Source of the DNA: Chitinophagaceae bacterium
GTDB taxonomy: Bacteria > Bacteroidota > Bacteroidia > Chitinophagales > Chitinophagaceae
Assembly (NCBI GenBank): GCA_016787065.1
Contig: JAEUVD010000018.1
Span: 1-64,000, forward strand
Direction: 5' to 3'
DNA length: 64,000 nt
The notes beneath the pieces are model-generated. The model was not told the DNA's origin. It ran no database searches and worked only from the letters and a program-made list of their open reading frames with translations. The translations under genes were made by a program, and so were the position numbers. This document shows, in pieces, positions 57,437 through 64,000 of the stretch (positions are counted from its first letter, which is position 1; each line of letters starts with the position of its first letter).

Positions 57437-58114
57437 TTAGTTGAGTGAATTTATCATTCTAACAGTTACTTTATTTTCAATTTTTCCATTTCCATTTTTG
57501 TCCCAAAATAGAACAAGTATATTATACTCTTCTTCTAACAACATAGGTGCGCCGGTGTTAATGGTACATTGAAGCATGTTAGCCTGGTCTTTATTAAATA
57601 CATCATGTCCTTCAAACAAATCCTTTTCATTTAACAACAGTTCCCCTTTTGAATTTGTAATCTGCAACGTACAACCAATAGTTACTTCGCCGTTTTTTAC
57701 TACCACCCCTTTAATACCTTCGTTTATGACAATAAAACTTTCGCCCAACGGAATTTCGTTGTTATAAAGCACGTTATTATGCATGACCAAGAATACCTTT
57801 TGTGGTTCCATGTTTTTGTATATTGCTGAAAGTCCGGTATTAAAATCTTTTTTTACACCGATCAAAACGTTTGATCGACAATTCATGAATAATGCCAGGA
57901 ATAATAAGGTTACTATGTTCAAAGAGAAAGGCCATTTCACATGTGATATAAATGTTTTATGATGGCGTTTTTCATGTACACTTTCTTCGGACAGAAAGAA
58001 TTTGTATTCGTTCGATGCATGGTTATTAGCTGGTACGACCTCTTGCTTTCTGTCTTGCTTACTTAAACGTGTAACAACGTACGTTTTTATTCTTACGAAT
58101 GATGTTTTTATCAT
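57437..58114 (-). CDS. Hypothetical protein with internal lipoprotein-like signal
   Basis: 225 residues from the first ATG, but the only hydrophobic stretch is at 61-78 (PFSLNIVTLLFLALFMNC), which reads as a lipoprotein signal with lipobox LFMNC. Either the first 60 basic residues are a cytosolic extension of a membrane-anchored protein, or the true start is a non-ATG codon near residue 59. The following ~145 residues are beta-rich (FIVINEGIKGVVVKNGEVTI) and end in a Ca-loop-like WDKNGNGKIENKVTV. No family recognised. Confidence 0.5.
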   Translation of the reverse strand: MIKTSFVRIKTYVVTRLSKQDRKQEVVPANNHASNEYKFFLSEESVHEKRHHKTFISHVKWPFSLNIVTLLFLALFMNCRSNVLIGVKKDFNTGLSAIYKNMEPQKVFLVMHNNVLYNNEIPLGESFIVINEGIKGVVVKNGEVTIGCTLQITNSKGELLLNEKDLFEGHDVFNKDQANMLQCTINTGAPMLLEEEYNILVLFWDKNGNGKIENKVTVRMINSLN

Positions 58115-58124
58115 AACAAAGATT

Positions 58125-58889
58125 TTATTGATTGATTATTTTTAAGTTCATGTCGGTATGATTCGATAATCGAAGGATATACATTCCAGAAATAGGAAGA
58201 GCGATTTGCAAGGGTTTATTATTTTCTATTTTGTGTTGTTGAATAATTTGACCATTTATTGTGAGCACTTGCAATTCATCCGGTTTGTCTAAGCCAGAAG
58301 TTAGAATACTTAGTGTACCCTTAGATGGCTGAGGCCAAGCTTTTATGGTACTTATTTTTTCTGTACTTCCGGAAATAACGCGCGTTAGTGAATGAGTAAA
58401 TTTTCCATCAAGGTCTTCTTGTTTCAAGCGATAATAGGTAGAACCAGTAAAGGCATTATTATCTATTTGGGAATAGTTTAATGCACTATAACTAGTACCA
58501 TGTTCTGCCTTACTTTCTTCATAGGAAATGATAGAAAAATCATCTTCATGGGCGAACTGTCGTTCAACATAAAAACCTTTATTGTTTATTTCCGTTTGTG
58601 TTTTCCAAGATAGTTGCACTTGGGAATTATCTAATCGAATAGCAGAGAACTCTAATCCTGTAATGGGTAATGGTGTGCTGGCTAATTTACTTTGTTGAAA
58701 CCCTTGATTTAATATTAGATTATTGTCAGTTACTTTTTTAGTTAATGCTTCACCTAACGTAGAACTTAATTTGTATAAACCCGAAACACTTACCTTTCCT
58801 GCACTGCCTATTACACTTCGTTGAATGCTTTGGGCTGAAAGATTATAGGAGGTTAAAAACGTGATACCTATGATAATTATTTTTTTCAT
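58125..58889 (-). CDS. T9SS-sorted secreted protein
   Basis: 254 residues from the ATG at 58889 (MKKIIIIGITFLTSYNLSAQ, signal peptide); a longer frame overlapping the next gene is not signal-like. After a short N-terminal region (IQRSVIGSAGKVS) comes an Ig/Fn3-like domain with WKTQTEINNKGFYVERQF and GSTYYRLKQEDLDGKFTHS, then a type A T9SS sorting domain (IKAWPQPSKGTLSILTSG). This layout is a common Bacteroidota tail module. It lies 17 bp after the C1q-like gene, so the two are probably cotranscribed. Confidence 0.8.
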   Translation of the reverse strand: MKKIIIIGITFLTSYNLSAQSIQRSVIGSAGKVSVSGLYKLSSTLGEALTKKVTDNNLILNQGFQQSKLASTPLPITGLEFSAIRLDNSQVQLSWKTQTEINNKGFYVERQFAHEDDFSIISYEESKAEHGTSYSALNYSQIDNNAFTGSTYYRLKQEDLDGKFTHSLTRVISGSTEKISTIKAWPQPSKGTLSILTSGLDKPDELQVLTINGQIIQQHKIENNKPLQIALPISGMYILRLSNHTDMNLKIINQ

Positions 58890-58906
58890 TTTTTTTCGTT
58901 TAAAAT

Positions 58907-60229
58907 TTATTCGGCAAAAACAAGATGACCGGTGAAAGTATTTGAAAACAGCCAAGCAGCGGAACTAGAAGAATTGGTTTGTAAAACTCGACACGATAAT
59001 TTATCTCCAGCATTTAAAAATAGGTCCTGGTCCAATACTAATTGAGAGTGACTAGAAATCCCATCAATATATGGCGCATTACCTTGTACATAGGATACTT
59101 GAATTCCATTCTTATAAAAATATAAATAGGTTTCATCTAGGTTATTCGTCATTGAAGCGAAATCTACAAGTGTTTTTGCACTAAAGTGGTATAATCCAGT
59201 TACAGGAGCGGTAAAGGTATTTGGATTGGAGCTTGCTGAATTGGGATTAAAATCTCCGTTTCCATCATATACTTCATCAAGCGCCAGGGTTGTTTCTGAA
59301 TTATGACTAATATTTTGTAGATTACTCCTGTATCCAACAAATCCGATTTTGGTTTTCTTCCAAATTGCATTACCACTAGCATCACTTGTTAATACCGCAC
59401 CCGCACTTGGATTTGTGTTTCCGCCGGCAATTTTTACATTACCATTTACATCCAATGCCTTGCCACTCGCATTTGTATTTTCTGCATAAACGGCTACACC
59501 TGTAGCACCGGTAGCCTTTCCTCGAACGGCTATACCACCACCAGTATTAACCCCTTCCAGAGCAATACCTCCATTATTGAAGGCTTGACCACGCACACCG
59601 GTTCCGGCCGTGTTGCCTATAGGCACCACACCATATACACCGATTGCATTGGCATTGTTTGTGAAAGACGTTCCTTTTATGGCAATACCTGCTCCATTGT
59701 AGTAATTATTCACTACAAATGAATTAATGGTATTGTCGTTGCCTGTATAGGGAAGGGATAATGAATCCGTATAAGTACTAGAACCAGCAAAAGTACTAGA
59801 ACCGGCATAAGTACTAGAATTAGCATGCATGCTTTCGAAGGCATAAGGTACAGCTGCCAATCTTTGTGATCCCATATCAGTGTAATTTGTACCCCCGGCT
59901 GGATCCATTTCAATTTGAAGAAATTGCGACATGCCAGACCAATTAATATTGCCCATTGAACCGATGACATTTGTGGCTCCAGCGCTGCCAATTTGAAAAT
60001 CGAATAATCCACCGGCATCTGTTGTTACCAAACGTTCCTCGCCATATCCTATACCGCCGTATTCAGCACCGCCACGTATTCTGGCTCGAATACTAATTGT
60101 TTGATTTGAAATAGGAAGCCCACCCGAATTGATGGCTACGCCTTGATAATTAATTAGGTTTGGTGTTTGAGCTATTAATAGGTTGTCTAAACAAATAGCT
60201 ATTAAGAATAATAAAATTTTCTTTGTCAT
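58907..60229 (-). CDS. Secreted protein with collagen-free C1q-like C-terminal domain
   Basis: 440 residues from the ATG at 60229 (MTKKILLFLIAICLDNLLIAQ, signal peptide). The N-terminal ~130 residues are a beta domain typical of Bacteroidota tail-fibre-like proteins (LINYQGVAINSGGLPISNQT, LQIEMDPAGGTNYTDMGSQ, AAVPYAFESMHA). A low-complexity STYAGSSTFAGSSTYT stretch and a Gly/Ala/Asn-rich region follow. The last ~135 residues resemble C1q/TNF-like jelly rolls: FTAPVTGLYHFSAKTLVDF ... LYFYKNG ... DLFLNAGDKLSCRVLQT. Probably a trimeric surface adhesin; ligand unknown. Confidence 0.75.
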   Translation of the reverse strand: MTKKILLFLIAICLDNLLIAQTPNLINYQGVAINSGGLPISNQTISIRARIRGGAEYGGIGYGEERLVTTDAGGLFDFQIGSAGATNVIGSMGNINWSGMSQFLQIEMDPAGGTNYTDMGSQRLAAVPYAFESMHANSSTYAGSSTFAGSSTYTDSLSLPYTGNDNTINSFVVNNYYNGAGIAIKGTSFTNNANAIGVYGVVPIGNTAGTGVRGQAFNNGGIALEGVNTGGGIAVRGKATGATGVAVYAENTNASGKALDVNGNVKIAGGNTNPSAGAVLTSDASGNAIWKKTKIGFVGYRSNLQNISHNSETTLALDEVYDGNGDFNPNSASSNPNTFTAPVTGLYHFSAKTLVDFASMTNNLDETYLYFYKNGIQVSYVQGNAPYIDGISSHSQLVLDQDLFLNAGDKLSCRVLQTNSSSSAAWLFSNTFTGHLVFAE

Positions 60230-60429
60230 TTTTAGAAATTTAAAATTGTGATTGTTTTTATTTATGATGTAAAATTGGTTTAGCACTATCTTCTCAAATA
60301 ATTTATATAAACTAATAGCACTAAGTATGTAATGAAGGGTGGTAGAAATTAATTGAATATTAAAATAGGTATTCGTGAAGAGGGTAGTTTTAGTTTACAA
60401 CTGGGTATATCTTATTCAGACATAGAAAC

Positions 60430-60461
60430 AAAAAAACCCACATACTCGGATGTAGGTTTTT
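60430..60461 (-). terminator. Rho-independent terminator after the T9SS fragment
   Basis: AACCCACAT (60435-60443) pairs with ATGTAGGTT (60450-60458), one mismatch, 6-nt loop. The flanking A-tract (left) and T-tract (right) allow either direction; on the minus strand it would end the transcript of the fragment at 60487-60873. Confidence 0.75.
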
Positions 60462-60486
60462 GGAATACGCTCTGTATTTTTTTTAA

Positions 60487-60873
60487 TTATTGTATCATCA
60501 CCTTCTGACTCATCGTTTTATCACTCGCCAATCGTATAATATAATTACCAGGAGTTAGGTTGAGAACTTGAACCGTGTTGTAATTCGTTATTGGAAGCTG
60601 CTGTACGATATTACCAATGAGGTCATATACTAACACTTGATCGTGCTTGGCTATACCATTTACCTGTACATTAAAATAATCGTTGGCAGGTATAGGCCAT
60701 ATTCGCAGAGTAACACCCTGACTATTAGTTCCCTCTATTGAACGTATGATCGAGTATATATAGTTACCGTCAAAATCTTCTTGTTTTAATCGGAAATAGC
60801 TGAATCCGTTATAACTATTTATGTCTTCAGACATGAGTTTACTACGGTTCATTTCAAATTTGACACGGTTCAT
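60487..60873 (-). pseudogene. Truncated T9SS protein: Fn3 end plus sorting domain
   Basis: 128 codons. It begins in mid-domain: NSYNGFSYFRLKQEDFDGNY corresponds to the Fn3-like segment GSTYYRLKQEDLDGKF of the 58125 gene, followed by a complete type A T9SS sorting domain (LRIWPIPANDYFNVQVNG). There is no signal peptide, and the in-frame sequence upstream stops at 60901-60903. Without an export signal the sorting domain cannot work, so this is a remnant or a recombination donor. Its ATG lies inside a 21-bp tandem duplication (60844-60885). Confidence 0.7.
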
Positions 60874-60885
60874 TTCAAATTTGCC
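60844..60885. repeat. 21-bp tandem duplication at the break of the T9SS fragment
   Basis: ACGGTTCATTTCAAATTTGA(C) at 60844-60864 is repeated with one mismatch at 60865-60885. It encodes KFEMNR twice on the minus strand and marks where homology to T9SS tails ends. Confidence 0.8.
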
Positions 60886-60936
60886 ACAACTCAGTACAAC
60901 CTATTTTTAATGTTCTAGTTTTTTTTTGTTATTTAC

Positions 60937-63900
60937 ATGGTGTTTAAATGCCTATTTTTTTTACTACATGCCATTGGCTTGGTGCTTCTTTGCGAAGCTC
61001 AAGGAGAGAATTTAGTGTTCAAACATTTAAACGAAGAAGATGGCCTCAACAACAATGTGGTAAATTGCATTTATAAAAGCCCAAAAGGCAGGATGTGGAT
61101 TGCTACCTATAACGGTTTTAATAGTTATGATGGTGCCAACTTTACATCGCATACTGTGCGCAAAGGAAACAATACATTACCCAATGAAGTTGTTCATGAA
61201 TTATGTGAAGATAAGTTTGGAATACTTTGGGGTGCAACGAACAACGGTGTGTTTAGCTATAACCCTAAATCAGATTCGTATAAGAATTACTATTTGAAAA
61301 GTGCCAAAAGGAGTTTGAATTTCTTTAATATTCTTTGCGACAAGAATGGCATCATCTGGGCAACCGGTACGTGGTCTTTATTTAAATACAATGCTGCCAA
61401 AGACTCCTTCTTTGAAATACGTGTATTAGCTAATCCTTTAGATACAAGTAACCTGTGCTTCATAACCAAAAATGGATTTTTAGAAGAACCTAATACAAAC
61501 AAACTTTGGATTACAACAAGTCAAGGATTATGGTATTATGATTATAAATTAAATAGTGTTGGAAATGCATGCACTGAAAAAGGAAATGCTCTTTTTGCAT
61601 TCCGAAATACAGCTGCACTATGCTACGGGCAATCCGGTTTATTCTGGTTTTTTGATAACAATACAACAAGTATCGTACAGTTTGACCCGAAACAAAAAAA
61701 GGAAATTAAATCCATACCAATAGGCAAACAATTACCCGATGCAAAAGGCGCAACATTATTTGAAGATAGAAGCCACAGACTCTGGTTTAGCAGTTGGGGT
61801 ATGAATACGTTGTTAATTGAACCTGATAAAAATTATTCTATTACAAAACTATTCCACCGTAATGATGACAACCGAAGTATTGCCGGTAACTTTATATGGT
61901 CGGCTTATCAGGATGCTAATAACACCATTTGGCTGGGTACCTTATCGGGCATCTCTATGTGTAACACGCAGAACGCTATCTATAACGAGCTCAGAGTGTC
62001 CAATGAAATTAAGGAACTTCAAAATAAAACAATTAGAATTGTAGAAGAAGAACCAGATGGCAAAGCCTTTTGGATACTTAGTAGCGATACACAGTTATAT
62101 CGTTTCAATAAAAGTAATCCAGCCAACTATAAGAAACTTAACATCTCTTCTGCTTTAAGAAATAGTAAAGGACTTAAACCGGAAGGAATACAGGCTATTA
62201 AGTTTATTAACGATGCAACCTTGATTATCACGAACACAGGTATTTGGCAAACAGATATTAACCTCACCCCGTTGAGACCTTACAATAATCTTCCGTCCAA
62301 GTTTGCAAATTTTATGGCTATAGAAATAGTGAACGATGCGAATTCTGTGTTGTACTTGAATGATGGCCGAAACATTTTGTATTGGAATAAAACGAATTCA
62401 TCTACACGGGTGTATTCACGTAAAAATAAACGCACTACTTTTTCTCATTTATGTTTGACTGCAAATCACACCCTATGGGCCATTACCAATGAGAAGAAAC
62501 TTGCAACGATACAGCATGATAGATTACTAGAAATTGATTTGAAAAGAAACTTCGAAAAAGAGTCAGGATACTTTTGGGACCTTGTGCCGGATAGTTTAAA
62601 CAATCTATGGGTTCATAACCGAGGCGCAGGAATTTATTACGTAAATACTAAAACCAACGATGTAAAACTTTATGATATGACCGATGGTTTGGTGAGCAAT
62701 AGACTGCATAAAATTGCACTAGATAAATCCGGCAAATTGTGGTGTATGGCGTATGATAAAGTTTCCGTTTTCATTCCGGAAGCGAAGGAATTTTACAATT
62801 TCAGCATCAAATACAAAATGGATGATTTGAATTATGAAAATCATTTAACCCGTTTACAAAATGGTAATTTACTTGGTAGCATTAGTGATGAACTCATAGA
62901 ATTTTCAACAGAAAAATTATTAGCCAAACCAACACTAGAAGCGCCAATTATTTCTTTATTGAGTGTGAAAAACAACATGTACTATACCGCAGAGAACGAA
63001 GTGCTCAAACTCGGTACAGATGAAAATACCGTGAGGATTGCTTTTGGTTCATTTATCGACAACACGGCTTACCCCTATGACCTGGAATATAAACTTAATG
63101 GTACAAATGCCGATTGGATTAGTGCAAAAGGCAATTCAGAAGTTGTTTTTACCAATCTCGAAACAGGGAACCATGAGTTTTTAGTTCGAGCTAAGGGAAG
63201 GAATAATGCCTGGGTTACAACATCAAAAGCATTACGGTTTATAATTCGAACGCCCTTCTATAAAAGCACGTGGTTCATTATTGCGCTCCTAACATTGGCC
63301 GCACTCGGCATATACAGTTACTATAAACATAGAATAAGGCAAAAAGAAAAAGTACTATTTCTTGAAAGTAAAGCTCAATTACTAGAAAAAGAAAAGGCTC
63401 TGGTTATGTACGAGAATTTAAAAGAGCACCTAAACCCTCACTTTTTATTTAACTCCCTTACATCGCTAAGAAGTTTAATTCGGATTGATCAGAACATGGC
63501 AGGTACATTTTTAGATAAAATGAGTAAAGTGTACCGTTACATCTTAAAAAATAGAGATAACGAAGTAGTACCCCTAATGGAGGAACTGAAATTCGTTCAA
63601 ATGTATATCGACTTACAAAAAACAAGATTCGAAAACGGTCTACAAATAAATATTGATATAAGCGAAGATCATTTAGTAAGAAAAATAGCGCCGGTCACTT
63701 TGCAAAATTTAGTAGAGAACGCCATAAAGCATAATACAGCTGATGAAGAATCTCCACTCGTTATATCTCTGTTTATAGATGACGACTATTTAGTTGTACA
63801 AAATAATTTACAAAAGAAAGGGTTTGTTGAAACTAGTAATAAACAAGGCCTAACCAATATGGGTTCGCTGTATAACTACTTAAGCACAAAACCCATGATA

Positions 63901-63948
63901 ATAAAAGAAGAGAACAATTTATTCATCGTAAATATTCCGCTTATATGA
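60937..63948 (+). CDS. Propeller-sensor LytS-type histidine kinase
   Basis: 1003 residues. Signal peptide (FLLHAIGLVLLCEAQ). Residues ~25-660 hold many two-component propeller repeats (GRMWIATYNGFNSYDG, LWGATNNGVFSYNP, NTIWLGTLSGISM), a large periplasmic sensor. Residues ~690-770 are a Y_Y_Y domain (FTNLETGNHEFLVRAKGRNN). One membrane helix at 779-797. The cytosolic LytS/YehU-type kinase has the phosphoacceptor H835 in EHLNPHFLFNSL, the N-box LVENAIKHN and a G-box-like KQGLTNMGSL. Related hybrid systems sense glycans, but here the ligand is unknown. Its stop overlaps the response-regulator start (ATGA). Confidence 0.9.
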   Translation: MVFKCLFFLLHAIGLVLLCEAQGENLVFKHLNEEDGLNNNVVNCIYKSPKGRMWIATYNGFNSYDGANFTSHTVRKGNNTLPNEVVHELCEDKFGILWGATNNGVFSYNPKSDSYKNYYLKSAKRSLNFFNILCDKNGIIWATGTWSLFKYNAAKDSFFEIRVLANPLDTSNLCFITKNGFLEEPNTNKLWITTSQGLWYYDYKLNSVGNACTEKGNALFAFRNTAALCYGQSGLFWFFDNNTTSIVQFDPKQKKEIKSIPIGKQLPDAKGATLFEDRSHRLWFSSWGMNTLLIEPDKNYSITKLFHRNDDNRSIAGNFIWSAYQDANNTIWLGTLSGISMCNTQNAIYNELRVSNEIKELQNKTIRIVEEEPDGKAFWILSSDTQLYRFNKSNPANYKKLNISSALRNSKGLKPEGIQAIKFINDATLIITNTGIWQTDINLTPLRPYNNLPSKFANFMAIEIVNDANSVLYLNDGRNILYWNKTNSSTRVYSRKNKRTTFSHLCLTANHTLWAITNEKKLATIQHDRLLEIDLKRNFEKESGYFWDLVPDSLNNLWVHNRGAGIYYVNTKTNDVKLYDMTDGLVSNRLHKIALDKSGKLWCMAYDKVSVFIPEAKEFYNFSIKYKMDDLNYENHLTRLQNGNLLGSISDELIEFSTEKLLAKPTLEAPIISLLSVKNNMYYTAENEVLKLGTDENTVRIAFGSFIDNTAYPYDLEYKLNGTNADWISAKGNSEVVFTNLETGNHEFLVRAKGRNNAWVTTSKALRFIIRTPFYKSTWFIIALLTLAALGIYSYYKHRIRQKEKVLFLESKAQLLEKEKALVMYENLKEHLNPHFLFNSLTSLRSLIRIDQNMAGTFLDKMSKVYRYILKNRDNEVVPLMEELKFVQMYIDLQKTRFENGLQINIDISEDHLVRKIAPVTLQNLVENAIKHNTADEESPLVISLFIDDDYLVVQNNLQKKGFVETSNKQGLTNMGSLYNYLSTKPMIIKEENNLFIVNIPLI

Positions 63949-64000
63949 ACGCTATAATTATTGAAGATGAAAATTTAATTGCAAAAGAACTGCAATATAA
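63945..64000 (+). CDS. Response regulator, N-terminus only (cut by window end)
   Basis: Starts at the ATG overlapping the kinase stop by 4 bp. The 18 visible residues, MNAIIIEDENLIAKELQY, are the first strand of a receiver domain with the acidic pocket E-D-E. After a LytS-type kinase this is most likely a LytTR-type regulator; the output domain lies outside the window. Confidence 0.85.
   Translation, partial: MNAIIIEDENLIAKELQY

Overview
The window is chromosomal DNA of an AT-rich Bacteroidota bacterium. The signs are at least six proteins ending in the Bacteroidota type IX secretion (T9SS) sorting domain, several TAnnTTTG -7 promoter boxes, weak or absent Shine-Dalgarno sites, and LytS/LytR-type signalling with a periplasmic propeller sensor. 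The genus cannot be named from sequence reading alone.

2-19293, mostly housekeeping. The window opens inside an RseP-type site-2 protease, followed by a noncoding block of six ~56-bp repeats. Then come a 1284-residue T9SS surface protein, two small lipoproteins (one with a haem-c motif), a PLP-dependent cystathionine enzyme, cytidine deaminase, ribosomal protein S20, a glycosyltransferase with two heptose-pathway enzymes (GmhA-like and HddC-like), a DUF7033-type protein, an M13 metallopeptidase, DUF4139 and SIMPL proteins, initiator tRNA-Met, Der GTPase and tRNA-Ala(GGC).

19232-46234, an accessory region starting at tRNA-Ala. A serine recombinase lies against the tRNA and takes its last ~20 codons from the antisense strand of the tRNA. 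Beyond it are two small genes, an iteron-like array, a 2527-residue beta-helix/SpvB/FG-GAP/RHS fusion, a repeat-rich T9SS protein and a beta-helix paralogue of the fusion's N-terminus. Next is the most striking locus: a small Bell-like effector candidate whose C-terminal motif is repeated at the N-terminus of the overlapping downstream gene, a TPR / GreA-GreB-C-like / PIN-like protein. This is the arrangement expected of bacterial amyloid signalling (BASS/RHIM-like) cell-death systems. An IS1380-family element sits in a TTAA site in the last codons of the large gene. Three small secreted proteins and a translationally coupled two-gene signalling pair (8-TM sensor plus a receiver-domain protein) follow. 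The far boundary of the island was not found.

46235-64000. An ELWxTDGT-repeat T9SS protein precedes a tightly overlapping five-gene operon that I cannot assign to a known system. It encodes a 1052-residue protein made of about twenty 29-residue helical repeats ending in a DUF4157-like HELTH domain, a caspase/gingipain-like peptidase, an acyl carrier protein, a ketoacyl synthase and a ketoacyl-synthase-like partner. After it come a dead ISXO2/IS1595 transposase, small secreted proteins, a C1q-like surface protein, a truncated T9SS fragment, and a propeller-sensor LytS-like kinase overlapping the start of a response regulator cut by the window end.
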